Notes: generated by a model from the sequence alone, not told the origin. 28,794 nt of DNA from Acidulodesulfobacterium_A sp049965795 (GCA_049965795.1 JBMFVW010000023.1:1-28794), one strand, 5' to 3'; positions 15,236-24,115 are shown, numbered from the stretch's first letter. Numbers and translations are program-made.

Positions 15236-15868
15236 ATGTACGTAAACGATATTTTTTACAGTATTCAGGGTGAATCTTCATATTCCGGTTATCCCTGCAA
15301 ATTTATAAGGCTTGCCGGATGCAACTTGAAATGCGGTTACTGCGACACCAAAGAAGCACTGGACATGAAAAATTCTAAACAGTTCGTTATAGACGATATA
15401 ATTAAGTCGGCATGCAGCTCAGGGCCTGACGGCGTAAAAATTATTGAAATTACCGGCGGCGAACCCATGATGCAAAACGAATCGCTTGAACTTATGGACA
15501 GGCTGATAAAATTAAACTACACGGTTTTATTGGAAACGAACGGAACGATAAATTTAAAAAAAGTGCATAAAAAAGTTATTAAAATTATCGACGTTAAATG
15601 TCCCTCCAGCGGGTTTTCGAAAGAATTTAATTACGAAAATTTAAAATATATAGGCCGAAACGACGAGATAAAATTTGTTATAGGAACGGACGAAGATTAC
15701 GATTTTGCAAAAGATTTTTTAAAAATTAATAAAATTAAAACCGGTAAACTGATATTTTCTGCTGTCGAAGGCTCTATGTCTTCCAAAGAACTGGCGGAAA
15801 AAATTTTAAAAGACGGTTTAAACGTTAGACTGGGAATACAGCTGCATAAGATTTTGCGGCTTAAATAA
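15236..15868 (+). CDS. queE: 7-carboxy-7-deazaguanine synthase QueE (radical SAM)
   Basis: QueE converts 6-carboxytetrahydropterin to 7-carboxy-7-deazaguanine on the queuosine pathway. The 210 residues show FYSIQGESSYSGYPCKFIRLAGC, then the cluster motif C-x3-C-x2-C (Cys29, 33, 36; CNLKCGYC), and ITGGEPM (72-78). DVKCPSSG is also typical. The length is that of the compact QueE enzymes. No other queuosine gene is nearby. It is transcribed away from tatA and convergent on the next gene. Confidence 0.93.
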   Translation: MYVNDIFYSIQGESSYSGYPCKFIRLAGCNLKCGYCDTKEALDMKNSKQFVIDDIIKSACSSGPDGVKIIEITGGEPMMQNESLELMDRLIKLNYTVLLETNGTINLKKVHKKVIKIIDVKCPSSGFSKEFNYENLKYIGRNDEIKFVIGTDEDYDFAKDFLKINKIKTGKLIFSAVEGSMSSKELAEKILKDGLNVRLGIQLHKILRLK

Positions 15869-15880
15869 AACGGCTGAACA

Positions 15881-16303
15881 TTAAGGCGTCATTTTCCCGC
15901 CTTTACCGGACAATGTCATAATATTATTAAAAACAAAAATACAAATTCCTATAAATTCCATAGATGCAAATAAGCCAAGGATTAAAACCGGATAAAATCC
16001 CGACGCGGCATCTTTTAAAATAATCCATGTTAAAGCCATTCCGATTAAGCCGATATTAGTCAGATAAAATTGAACCGTTATAAGAAACTCGCTGTATAGG
16101 TTAAACCCGCTAAATCTTGGCAGTACGTGGTAGCCGACCGAATAAATCATCATAGCGATAAATCCAAGCAAAAGAAAATGAACATGCGCTAAAAGCAGGT
16201 ATCCTGCAGACTGCGGATACAGCGCCATAACTAAGCCTAAACCTGTTCCTAATATAAGGTAGAGCAGGGAAGCCACCGTAAAGTATCTTATTATAGGACT
16301 CAT
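15881..16303 (-). CDS. Four-span membrane protein resembling part of a haem-copper oxidase subunit I
   Basis: The 140 residues form four hydrophobic helices (about 7-27, 35-56, 72-95, 103-127). The segment LLAHVHFLLLGF...MMIYSVGYHVLPRFSG (37-66) resembles helices of cbb3-type cytochrome oxidase subunit I and similar NnrS-like proteins, with His40, His42 and His59 as possible haem or metal ligands. It is far too short to be an oxidase subunit I and begins and ends cleanly. It may be a stand-alone haem-binding or sensor-like membrane protein of unknown role. It lies alone between queE (convergent) and nth. Confidence 0.6.
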   Translation of the reverse strand: MSPIIRYFTVASLLYLILGTGLGLVMALYPQSAGYLLLAHVHFLLLGFIAMMIYSVGYHVLPRFSGFNLYSEFLITVQFYLTNIGLIGMALTWIILKDAASGFYPVLILGLFASMEFIGICIFVFNNIMTLSGKGGKMTP

Positions 16304-16351
16304 AATGAATAATATTCTATCAAATAAATTTATAATTTTTTATGATTAATG

Positions 16352-16987
16352 TCACATTTTTATATTTTTATAATATTTGCAGTAGCTTTTTAAAAAACAG
16401 TCGGAGCATTTCGGATTTCTTGCGGTGCAGTAAGTGCGCCCATGGTGTATCAGCCACCTGTGCATTTTCATCCACAGATTCGAAGATATTATTTTGGTAA
16501 GGTCGTCCTCTGTTTTTTCCGGCGTATCGGAATCGGCAAGCCCTAAGCGGTTTGCAACGCGGAAAACATGTGTATCCACCGGAAAACGGTCTTCGTTAAA
16601 ATATGTGCCTAATATGACGTTTGCAGATTTTCGTCCAACTCCGGGCAGGGAAACTAAGTCATCGAAATTTGCAGGAACGGCGTCGTTAAATTTTTCGGAG
16701 AGAATTTTTGACGTTTCAATAAGATTTTTTGCTTTATTATGAAACATGCCGCAGGTTTTTATCTCTTCTTCAAATTCTTCTTTATTTTTTTTTGCTAAAT
16801 CGGAAGGTTTAACGTAAACTTTAAAAAGTTTATCGGTAATAATATTAACTCTTTTATCCGTGCACTGTGCGGAAAGAACTACGGCTATTAAAAGCTGAAA
16901 AGCATTATTAAAGTTTAAAAAAGGCTTTAGCTCGCCGTAGTTCTTTTCAAAAAGATATATAATCTTATCGGTATATCGATATTTCAA
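16352..16987 (-). CDS. nth: Endonuclease III
   Basis: This DNA glycosylase/AP lyase removes oxidised pyrimidines. The helix-hairpin-helix LPGVGRKSANVIL contains Lys120, and the catalytic Asp138 lies in VDTHVFRVANRLGL. The C-terminal 4Fe-4S ligands are Cys187, 194, 197 and 203 in a C-x6-C-x2-C-x5-C pattern. With the TTG start at 16987 the numbering equals that of the E. coli enzyme, which supports this start; no ATG is available nearby and TAA lies three codons upstream. It begins 16 bases after ndk ends and probably belongs to the same transcript. Confidence 0.96.
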   Translation of the reverse strand: MKYRYTDKIIYLFEKNYGELKPFLNFNNAFQLLIAVVLSAQCTDKRVNIITDKLFKVYVKPSDLAKKNKEEFEEEIKTCGMFHNKAKNLIETSKILSEKFNDAVPANFDDLVSLPGVGRKSANVILGTYFNEDRFPVDTHVFRVANRLGLADSDTPEKTEDDLTKIISSNLWMKMHRWLIHHGRTYCTARNPKCSDCFLKSYCKYYKNIKM

Positions 16988-17003
16988 TATTATTTAAAAA
17001 ATA

Positions 17004-17420
17004 TTATAGTATTTCAAAAACGTTAAAAAAATAAGAAATTTCAAATTTTGCAGATTCTATGGAATCAGAACCGTGCACGATGTTTCTTTCGATACTTTCG
17101 GCAAACATTTTCCTGATAGTTCCTTCTTTCGCGTCTTTAGGGTTTGTAGCTCCCATTATTTCCCTGTTTTTTAATATAGCGTTTTCGCATGACAGCACCA
17201 TAGGAATAATCGGTCCTTCCGTCATAAAATCCACCAAGCTGGCAAAAAAAGGCCTTTCTTTATGTATATAATAAAAGCCTTCAGCCTGTTTTTTTGTAAG
17301 GTGAACTTTTTTTACCGCTTTAATTTGAAAGCCGTTATCTTCAAATACCGAAATAATCTTGCCGGATAAACCCTTTTTTACGCCGTCGGGTTTAATTATG
17401 GAAAGCGTTTGTTCAATCAT
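17004..17420 (-). CDS. ndk: Nucleoside diphosphate kinase
   Basis: The enzyme balances nucleoside triphosphates by phosphotransfer through His116, here in ERNIVHGSDSIESA. The start EQTLSIIKPDGVKKG and the EGPIIPMVL, NPKDAKEGTIRKMF segments are complete, and length (138) is normal. An AGGAG ribosome-binding site stands before the ATG. It follows korC by 28 bases; ndk after succinyl-CoA synthetase-type genes could pair GTP/ATP interconversion with SucCD. Confidence 0.97.
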   Translation of the reverse strand: MIEQTLSIIKPDGVKKGLSGKIISVFEDNGFQIKAVKKVHLTKKQAEGFYYIHKERPFFASLVDFMTEGPIIPMVLSCENAILKNREIMGATNPKDAKEGTIRKMFAESIERNIVHGSDSIESAKFEISYFFNVFEIL

Positions 17421-17448
17421 TAATGCTCCTTTTATTTTTTAATTTATA

Positions 17449-18000
17449 TTAACTTTTCTTAACTTCTTTTGCCAATCTGAAGCCGATTTCCAAAGCTTTT
17501 TTGTTATAATCTTCAAATCCTTTAGGCACTCTTTTCATGAGAGCTTTTTCTATCGATTCGTGCGAGACTATTCCTGATATTTCCACTAAAACGCCTAGAG
17601 ATATAATGTTTAATCCTAAAAGTTTCCCAAGCTCTTCTCTTGCAGATTTTACCATATCTAGTACGTATAATTTACCTTTTGCTTTAGAAAAGTCGCTTAC
17701 CAGTTCTTTATCTACTATAACTATTCCGTCGTCTTTTACGTCGTTTATGTACTTATTAAAAGCTTCCTGAGTTAACGATACCATATAATTAACTTTCGTG
17801 GCCTTGGGATATTCTATCGGGTCGTCTGAAATAATGACTTCCGATTTGCTTGAGCCGCCCCTTGCCTCAGGTCCGTAAGACTGTGTTTGAACGGCATTTT
17901 TATTTTCATAAATTGCAGCTGCGTCAGCCAAAATAATACCCGCCAATATCAGACCCTGTCCTCCGGAGCCGGAAAACCTGAATTCTATTCTGTCGCTCAT
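17449..18000 (-). CDS. korC: 2-oxoacid:ferredoxin oxidoreductase, gamma subunit
   Basis: The 183 residues start with EFRFSGSGGQGLILAGIILADAA and contain QTQSYGPEARGGSSKSEVIIS, both typical of the gamma domain of the 2-oxoacid:ferredoxin oxidoreductase family, which helps bind coenzyme A. It is the last of four kor subunits, here separate genes in the order D-A-B-C. The location beside sucCD points to 2-oxoglutarate rather than pyruvate or branched-chain oxoacids. Confidence 0.9.
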   Translation of the reverse strand: MSDRIEFRFSGSGGQGLILAGIILADAAAIYENKNAVQTQSYGPEARGGSSKSEVIISDDPIEYPKATKVNYMVSLTQEAFNKYINDVKDDGIVIVDKELVSDFSKAKGKLYVLDMVKSAREELGKLLGLNIISLGVLVEISGIVSHESIEKALMKRVPKGFEDYNKKALEIGFRLAKEVKKS

Positions 18001-18024
18001 ATTAATAACCCTCTTTTATAATTA

Positions 18025-18852
18025 TTATTTTGTTTTTAATAATTCTAATTTTTTATGATATTCCCCGCAAAATTCAGGCTTGTCTTTTGTCTCAAACAGT
18101 ATTCCGGTTTTAAATCTTCCGGTAAGTTCTTCCGGAGACATATTTTCTGCGGAACGCGCAGGAACCGCTTTTTCTTTCTGATATTTAATCATTTCTACCG
18201 GAGATTTCATTTTATTTCTTCTTCCGTATGAGATGTGGCAGTTAGTTATAACGTCTAATACCGAAAAGCCGGTATGGGTTAACGCATCTACCATAAATTT
18301 TTCAAGCTGTACGGCATGGTAAGAAGTCGATCTGCCGACCCAAGTCGCACCTGCGGCTTGAGCTAAATTGCAAACGTCGAAAGGAGGCTCGATGCTGCCG
18401 AATGGCGTCGTAGTAGCAAAGCTGTCTAACGGCTGAGTCGGAGAATACTGTCCGCCGGTCATACCGTATGTATAGTTGTTAAAAACGATCAATGTCATAT
18501 CGATATTTCTTCTTGCGGCATGAATAAAATGGTTTCCGCCGATAGCGAGAGCATCGCCGTCGCCTGAAATTGTGATAACTTTAAGTTTCGGTTTATACAT
18601 TTTCATGCCTATAGCAAAAGTCAGAGCCCTTCCGTGAGTAGTGTGGATAGTGTTAAAATCGACGTAGCCCGGAAGTCTTGATGCACATCCGATACCGGAA
18701 GTTATAACGACTTCGTCTTTAGAGTAGCCGCATTTATGTATAGCCCTTAAAAGAGCTTTTAAGATAATTCCGTCTCCGCATCCGGGACACCATATGTGCG
18801 GCAAAGTATTTTTACGCAGATAATAATCGTAATTAAATTTTGTTTTTATCAT
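18025..18852 (-). CDS. korB: 2-oxoacid (probably 2-oxoglutarate):ferredoxin oxidoreductase, beta subunit
   Basis: The 275-residue subunit binds thiamine diphosphate and a 4Fe-4S cluster. WCPGCGDG (21-28) gives Cys22 and Cys25, and Cys56 lies in SGIGCASRLPGY. The thiamine-diphosphate/Mg motif is GDGDALAIGGNHF (97-109) with NN at 125-126. The lack of an internal ferredoxin domain fits a separate delta subunit, KorD. It follows korA by 26 bases. Confidence 0.93.
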   Translation of the reverse strand: MIKTKFNYDYYLRKNTLPHIWCPGCGDGIILKALLRAIHKCGYSKDEVVITSGIGCASRLPGYVDFNTIHTTHGRALTFAIGMKMYKPKLKVITISGDGDALAIGGNHFIHAARRNIDMTLIVFNNYTYGMTGGQYSPTQPLDSFATTTPFGSIEPPFDVCNLAQAAGATWVGRSTSYHAVQLEKFMVDALTHTGFSVLDVITNCHISYGRRNKMKSPVEMIKYQKEKAVPARSAENMSPEELTGRFKTGILFETKDKPEFCGEYHKKLELLKTK

Positions 18853-18878
18853 TTTTAAATCTCCCTGATTTAAAATTA

Positions 18879-20015
18879 TTAATTTTCGGATACTTCTTTA
18901 ATTTTTGCAAATATCTGATCCGGAGTAATAGGCTCTCCGTTAGCCACGAGCAATCCGTAAACTTTGCTTCCGCATGCGGCTCTTTGAACTTCTAATATTA
19001 TCTGCCCCATATTCATTTCTACGACCAATACTTTTTTAATTTTTTTAGAAAGATTAGAAATCTGTTCATCAGGGAAAGGCCAAATAGTAATAGGTCTAAA
19101 CATTCCGACTTTAATGCCTGCGGCTCTTGCCATAGAAATTGCCTGTCTGGCCGACCTTGAAGTTGAACCGTAAGCTACTACGAGAATATCCGCATCGTCC
19201 GTCTGAAATTCTTCAAATTTTTCTATATCTTTAATATTTTTATAAATTTTATCTATAAGCCAGTTTTCGGCATTTTGGATAACTTCTGTTTTTTGAGACG
19301 GAAAACCTGTTTCTCCGTGGATAAGACCGGTAACGTGGTAACGGTAGCCTTCTCCCATTGGAGCAAGAGGAGTTACTTTGCCTGAAGTATAATTATAAGG
19401 GTAATACTTTTCGGGTGAAACTTCGGGCAACTTAACGTCGATTATTTCAACTTCGTTTTTGTCGGGAATTACGACTTTTTCTCTCATATGTCCGATAATT
19501 TCGTCTGTCAGCAGAAGTACCGGCGTCCTGTATTTAACTGCCAAATTAAATGCGCGTATAGTTTCATAAAGAGACTCGTTTACGCTCGAAGGAGTAATAG
19601 CTATTATTGCGTGGTCGCCGTGCGTTCCCCATTTAGCCTGCATTATATCGCTTTGAGCCGGAAGCGTCGGCAGTCCCGTAGAAGGACCTCCCCTCATAAC
19701 ATTGACTATGACGCAAGGTATTTCGCACATAGAAGCATAGCCGATATGCTCCTGCTTAAGAGACATACCCGGTCCTGACGATGCCGTAATAGCTTTTGCG
19801 CCTCCGAGAGCCGCCCCTAAAACAGCGCCCAGCGCAGCTATTTCATCTTCCATCTGAAGAAATACTTTTCCGATTTTAGGCAGTTTATTAGATAAAATTT
19901 CCGCTACTTCCGAAGAAGGAGTTATCGGATATCCTGCAAAAAAATCGCATCCGGCGATTACCGCGCCTTCCGCTACGGCTTCGTTCCCCTGCATTAATTT
20001 TATATTCTTGCTCAT
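18879..20015 (-). CDS. korA: 2-oxoacid (probably 2-oxoglutarate):ferredoxin oxidoreductase, alpha subunit
   Basis: The 378-residue catalytic alpha subunit has AGYPITPSSEVAE (28-40), SSGPGMSLKQEHIGYA and RGGPSTGLPTLPAQSDIMQ, all standard for KorA. With KorB, C and D it interconverts 2-oxoglutarate plus coenzyme A and succinyl-CoA plus CO2, using ferredoxin; in the reducing direction this is a key reaction of the reductive TCA cycle. CGGAGG stands before the ATG. Substrate is inferred from gene neighbours. Confidence 0.93.
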   Translation of the reverse strand: MSKNIKLMQGNEAVAEGAVIAGCDFFAGYPITPSSEVAEILSNKLPKIGKVFLQMEDEIAALGAVLGAALGGAKAITASSGPGMSLKQEHIGYASMCEIPCVIVNVMRGGPSTGLPTLPAQSDIMQAKWGTHGDHAIIAITPSSVNESLYETIRAFNLAVKYRTPVLLLTDEIIGHMREKVVIPDKNEVEIIDVKLPEVSPEKYYPYNYTSGKVTPLAPMGEGYRYHVTGLIHGETGFPSQKTEVIQNAENWLIDKIYKNIKDIEKFEEFQTDDADILVVAYGSTSRSARQAISMARAAGIKVGMFRPITIWPFPDEQISNLSKKIKKVLVVEMNMGQIILEVQRAACGSKVYGLLVANGEPITPDQIFAKIKEVSEN

Positions 20016-20045
20016 AATTTTATTTCCTCCGTTGTTAACTATGTT

Positions 20046-20381
20046 TTATTCTACGCTAATAGAAAAATCGGGGCACAAATATTCGCAAATATTGCATTTT
20101 GTGCATTTAGAAATATCTACTACTTCTGCCACTTCTTTGTTCATGACAAGGACGCCTTCCGGACAGAATGCGACGCAAATTTCGCATCCTTTGCAGTAGT
20201 TAACTATAATGTCGATTTTTACATCTTCTTTTTTCCCTTTTCCCGAAACTTCTTTTATAGTGAGATTATTTTTTGTTTTCACTTCAGTTTCTATGCCTTC
20301 GCATACTACATAGTTAGCCGGGCTAAGCGTTGCCGTATTATTTTCGTTTTTTCCAGTTTTAGCATTTTCTTTTTCAGGCAC
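20046..20381 (-). CDS. korD: 2-oxoacid:ferredoxin oxidoreductase, delta (ferredoxin) subunit
   Basis: The 111-residue protein has a polar N-terminal extension (1-50) and a bacterial 2x[4Fe-4S] ferredoxin domain with Cys63, 66, 69, 73 and Cys93, 96, 99, 103, each C-x2-C-x2-C-x3-C. Such a subunit passes electrons between the KorB cluster and free ferredoxin. The start is GTG with AGGAGG five bases upstream. It stands between sucD and korA in the same run. Confidence 0.92.
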   Translation of the reverse strand: MPEKENAKTGKNENNTATLSPANYVVCEGIETEVKTKNNLTIKEVSGKGKKEDVKIDIIVNYCKGCEICVAFCPEGVLVMNKEVAEVVDISKCTKCNICEYLCPDFSISVE

Positions 20382-20444
20382 TTTACCCTCCTAAATAAAA
20401 AGTTAATATAAATTTAAATTAAACCGATTAAATAATTTAATAAT

Positions 20445-21320
20445 TTAAACCTTTAAAGCTTTTTTAACGGTTTCGGCAATAACTGAAGGATTGTCTGCTA
20501 TATGAATTCCGTTTTTTTCCATAGTTTTAAGTTTATCAGAAGCCGTTCCTTTTCCGCCTGAAATTATTGCGCCGGCATGACCCATTCTTTTGCCTGCCGG
20601 AGCCGTTTTGCCTGCGACAAATCCAATTACGGGTTTTTTCATACTGTTTTTAACAAATTCGGAAGCTTCTTCTTCCGCCGTTCCGCCGATTTCTCCAATC
20701 ATAACTACGGCATCGGTTTCCGGATCCTGTTCAAACAATTTTAAAAAAGATATAAAAGGAGAGCCTATTATGGGGTCGCCGCCGATTCCAATGCAGGTTG
20801 TTTCTCCGAAACCTGCTTTAGTAAGCTGGTTAACGGCTTCATAAGTAAGAGTGCCGCTTCGCGATAATACCCCTACCCGCCCTTTTTTGTGAATAAAGCC
20901 GGGCATTATTCCTATTTTGCATTCGTCAGCCGTGATAATACCCGGGCAGTTTGGACCTATCATAAACGATTTTGAGCAGTTAAGAGCCGCTTTTACGTTA
21001 AGCATATCTATAACGGGTATTCCTTCGGTAATGCAAACTATTAAAGGGATTTCGGCTTCTATGGCTTCTATGACCCCCGCCGCTGCAAAACCTGCCGGAA
21101 CGAAGACCATAGTAGCGTCGATTTTATGTTCTTTTTTAGCTTCCTTGATAGTGTTGTAAACGGGAACGGAATCGTTGAATAAGGTTTTGCCCTTAAAAGG
21201 AGTTACACCGGCTACGACTTTAGTGCCGTATTCTATGCATTTTTGAGCATGAAAAGAACCTTCCTTTCCTGTTATGCCCTGTACTAAAACATTTGTGTTT
21301 TTATTTACGAGAATACTCAT
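20445..21320 (-). CDS. sucD: Succinyl-CoA synthetase alpha subunit
   Basis: The 291-residue protein has the CoA-binding Rossmann start (VLVQGITGKEGSFHAQKCIEYG), IGPNCPGIITADECKIGIMPG and the phosphorylated His248 in KRMGHAGAI. It forms the enzyme with SucC, interconverting succinate and succinyl-CoA with nucleotide phosphorylation. It begins 46 bases after sucC. Confidence 0.97.
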   Translation of the reverse strand: MSILVNKNTNVLVQGITGKEGSFHAQKCIEYGTKVVAGVTPFKGKTLFNDSVPVYNTIKEAKKEHKIDATMVFVPAGFAAAGVIEAIEAEIPLIVCITEGIPVIDMLNVKAALNCSKSFMIGPNCPGIITADECKIGIMPGFIHKKGRVGVLSRSGTLTYEAVNQLTKAGFGETTCIGIGGDPIIGSPFISFLKLFEQDPETDAVVMIGEIGGTAEEEASEFVKNSMKKPVIGFVAGKTAPAGKRMGHAGAIISGGKGTASDKLKTMEKNGIHIADNPSVIAETVKKALKV

Positions 21321-21366
21321 AAAATTAATCCTTTAATAAATTATTATTATTTAAAATAAGACGTTA

Positions 21367-22530
21367 TCAACCGTTAACTATTTTTGAAATCTTTTTTGCT
21401 CCGTCGGCAAGGCTTTCAGCCGATACGAAGTTCATACCGGAATTTTCGATAATTTTCGCCGCCTCATCTGCGTTAGTTCCTTCAAGTCTTACTACCACCG
21501 GAAGTTTTAAACCGATATTTTTAGCCGCCGATACTACGCCTTCTGCTACCATATCGCATTTTACGATACCGCCGAAAATATTTATAAAAATTCCTTTAAC
21601 ATTTTTGTCCGACAATAGAATGTTAAAAGCCGTTTCAACTCTCTTTGAGTCTGCCGTTCCGCCGACGTCTAAAAAGTTTGCCGGAGTTGCTCCGAATTCT
21701 TTAATCGTATCCATAGTAGCCATAGCCAAACCAGCTCCGTTTACCATGCATCCCACATTTCCGTCTAACTTTATATAATTCAGCCCTACGCTTTTTGCTT
21801 TTACTTCAAGCGGCTCTTCTTCGTCTTCGTCAATTAAATCTTTAAAATTAGGATGCCTGAAGTCTGCATTGTCGTCCAATATTATTTTAGCATCGAGCGG
21901 AATAAATTCGTCTGAACCCGTCAGTATAAGAGGATTGATTTCCAGCATCGACATATCTTCGGCTACAAATGCCCCGTATAAAAGAGTAATAAGATTGGAA
22001 AACCCGCCGAATAAATTTTTATCGATTCCTAAGAACAAAGACATTTCAAGAATATGGTAGGATTTTAAACCGTAAAGCGGATTAACGGAAACCGTCAATA
22101 TTTTTTCGGGATGGTTTTTAGAAACTTCCTCTATTTCCATTCCGCCTTCTGCGCTCAGAACGAATGCTATTGCCGCATTTTTTCTATCGACCGTAAGAGA
22201 TAAATAAAATTCTTTTATAATAGCTGCGCCTTCTTCTACCAAAACTTTTTTGACCAATTTTCCTTCTTTGCCGGTTTGAGCCGTTACAAGATTCATTCCT
22301 ATCATTTTCTCTGCAATGGATTTTGCTTCATCGGCAGATTTTGCTATCTTAACGCCTCCGCCTTTGCCTCTTCCGCCGGCGTGAACCTGTGCCTTAACTG
22401 CAGCCACCGAAGACGATAAAGTTTTATATGCATTGTAAACTTCGTCCGGTTTAAAGCATAAAATAGATTTAAGGGTTTTAATCCCATGCCTGTTTAATAA
22501 TTCTTTTGCCTGATATTCATGAATATCCAT
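21367..22530 (-). CDS. sucC: Succinyl-CoA synthetase beta subunit
   Basis: At 387 residues it is of normal length. The ATP-grasp domain begins MDIHEYQAKELLNRHGI and carries KAQVHAGGRGKGGGVKIA; the end has GNVGCMVNGAGLAMATMD, NFLDVGGTAD and the INIFGGIVKCDMVAEG loop. It pairs with SucD immediately downstream. A small acidic insertion (DEDEEEPLEVKAK) lies near residue 245. Confidence 0.97.
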   Translation of the reverse strand: MDIHEYQAKELLNRHGIKTLKSILCFKPDEVYNAYKTLSSSVAAVKAQVHAGGRGKGGGVKIAKSADEAKSIAEKMIGMNLVTAQTGKEGKLVKKVLVEEGAAIIKEFYLSLTVDRKNAAIAFVLSAEGGMEIEEVSKNHPEKILTVSVNPLYGLKSYHILEMSLFLGIDKNLFGGFSNLITLLYGAFVAEDMSMLEINPLILTGSDEFIPLDAKIILDDNADFRHPNFKDLIDEDEEEPLEVKAKSVGLNYIKLDGNVGCMVNGAGLAMATMDTIKEFGATPANFLDVGGTADSKRVETAFNILLSDKNVKGIFINIFGGIVKCDMVAEGVVSAAKNIGLKLPVVVRLEGTNADEAAKIIENSGMNFVSAESLADGAKKISKIVNG

Positions 22531-22582
22531 AGTTTTAGTTCCCGTATAGTTAAATTTTAATTATACCTTTTATTAACGATAT

Positions 22583-23146
22583 TTATTTGCTAAATTTATT
22601 TTTATACTTTTCTCTGCCCTCTTCATAAAGGTCTCCGCCGTAAACGTCGTTTACCACGATTGCGGGAAAATCGACTACCGTAAGTTTTCTTACGGCTTCC
22701 GACAGCAGGTCTTCATATGCTATAACTTTGCTTGACGTTATCGTTTTCGATATTAAAGCGCCTGCGCCCCCTATCGCTCCAAAATAAACGCCTTTATATT
22801 TTTTTATTGCTTCTTTTACTTCTGCGGATCTTTTGCCTTTACCTATCATGCCTTTCAATCCGCGTTCTATCAGGATCGGAGCATATTTATCCATTCTGTA
22901 GCTGGTAGTTGGTCCGGCAGAGCCGATAACTTCTCCAGGTTTTTCCGGCGTCGGTCCGACGTAGTATATTATCTGGCCTTTAAGTTCAAACGGAAGAGGT
23001 TTGTTTTCCTCGATAAGTTTTACTAACCTGGAATGAGCCGCATCTCTTGCCGTATAGATAGTCCCGCTTATAAGAACCTCATCGCCGGTTTTTAACTTTA
23101 ATATAATTTCGTCGTCTAAAGGAGCAGTTATTTTTATTGGACTCAT
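22583..23146 (-). CDS. Class I fumarate hydratase, beta (C-terminal) subunit
   Basis: The 187 residues match the beta-type domain of two-subunit iron-sulfur hydro-lyases: GTIYTARDAAHSRL, VGPTPEKPGEVIGSAGPTTS, RMDKYAPILIERGLKGMIGKG and VVDFPAIVVNDVYGGDLY. With the alpha subunit it interconverts fumarate and malate. L-tartrate dehydratase uses the same fold and cannot be excluded by sequence alone, but the neighbouring sucCD and kor genes favour fumarase. Confidence 0.9.
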   Translation of the reverse strand: MSPIKITAPLDDEIILKLKTGDEVLISGTIYTARDAAHSRLVKLIEENKPLPFELKGQIIYYVGPTPEKPGEVIGSAGPTTSYRMDKYAPILIERGLKGMIGKGKRSAEVKEAIKKYKGVYFGAIGGAGALISKTITSSKVIAYEDLLSEAVRKLTVVDFPAIVVNDVYGGDLYEEGREKYKNKFSK

Positions 23147-23186
23147 TTTTTAAAATTTATAATGATATAATCGTTTAATAATATAA

Positions 23187-24026
23187 CTATAAAATAATTT
23201 CCGAATGCCTGTGTGAATGACATTCTACGTTTAAAGCAACGGGCATACTGGCTATGTGGCAGGGTTCTTTTGTTATATGAACCCCTAAAACGGTGCAGAC
23301 TCCGCCGAATCCCATAGGCCCAGTTCCTATATTATTAATTTTTTCAAATATAATTTTTTCCATTTCCGCCAATTCAGGATCGGTATTAGTTTCGTTCAGT
23401 TTTCTAAAAAGCGATTTTTTAGCAAGAATAGCCGACCTTTCAAAGTTACCCCCTATGCCGATGCCGACTATATTAGGAGGGCATGGATTCGGTCCCGCCG
23501 AACGCATTGTTTCTACCGCAAAGTCGATTATTCCCTCTTTTCCGTCGGAAGGGCGCATCATCTTAAGGGCGCTCATGTTTTCGCTGCCGCCGCCTTTTGC
23601 GGCATACATTATTTTAATCTTTTCGCCGTCAGTAAATTCGTAATGAATTATCGCAGGGGTGTTATCGCCGACGTTTTTTCTGGAAAGGGGATCGCACGTA
23701 GATTTTCTTAAATATCCTTCAGAATATCCCGATCTTGTGCCTTCATTGATTGCATCCGTTAAGTTTTTGCCCTCGACGGATACTTCTCTGCCTATTTCGA
23801 CGAAAAAAACCGCAAGACCGGTATCCTGGCATAAGGGTTTAGATTCGTTTTTTGCAATTTCTGCATTTAATAAAATTTTGCTTAAAACCGTTTTTCCCTG
23901 TTCAGATATTTCCCGTTCAAAGGCGGCTTTAAGTCCGTTATGCGTATCTTCGGGCAAGTTTACGCTGGTGTGAATAATTAAATTTTTAACGGCGTTTGAA
24001 ATTTCTTCGGATTTGATAATCCTCAT
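23187..24026 (-). CDS. Class I fumarate hydratase, alpha (N-terminal) subunit
   Basis: The 279-residue catalytic subunit of a two-subunit 4Fe-4S fumarase has CQDTGLAVFFVEIG (Cys66), GGGSENMSALKMM, GPNPCPPNIVGIGIGG (Cys182), GTGPMGFGGVCTVLGV and a final ECHSHRHSEI (Cys269). Cys66, Cys182 and Cys269 are the likely cluster ligands. It heads the fumarase-sucCD-kor gene run, 40 bases before the beta subunit, with a candidate promoter upstream. Confidence 0.92.
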   Translation of the reverse strand: MRIIKSEEISNAVKNLIIHTSVNLPEDTHNGLKAAFEREISEQGKTVLSKILLNAEIAKNESKPLCQDTGLAVFFVEIGREVSVEGKNLTDAINEGTRSGYSEGYLRKSTCDPLSRKNVGDNTPAIIHYEFTDGEKIKIMYAAKGGGSENMSALKMMRPSDGKEGIIDFAVETMRSAGPNPCPPNIVGIGIGGNFERSAILAKKSLFRKLNETNTDPELAEMEKIIFEKINNIGTGPMGFGGVCTVLGVHITKEPCHIASMPVALNVECHSHRHSEIIL

Positions 24027-24069
24027 AATCGGCAGATATATTTTATAATTATTTTTTCTGGTTATAAAT

Positions 24070-24097
24070 ATTTTACATATTTTTAAAATTAATTCAA
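24070..24097 (-). promoter_or_regulatory. Candidate promoter for the fumarase-sucCD-kor run
   Basis: On the minus strand TTGAAT (24092-24097) and TAAAAT (24070-24075) are separated by 16 bases, giving a start near 24063 and a leader of about 37 bases. It lies in the 89-base gap after the CDF gene. Moderate motif match in AT-rich DNA. Confidence 0.4.
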
Positions 24098-24115
24098 GTA
24101 AAAAATAAACCGTTA

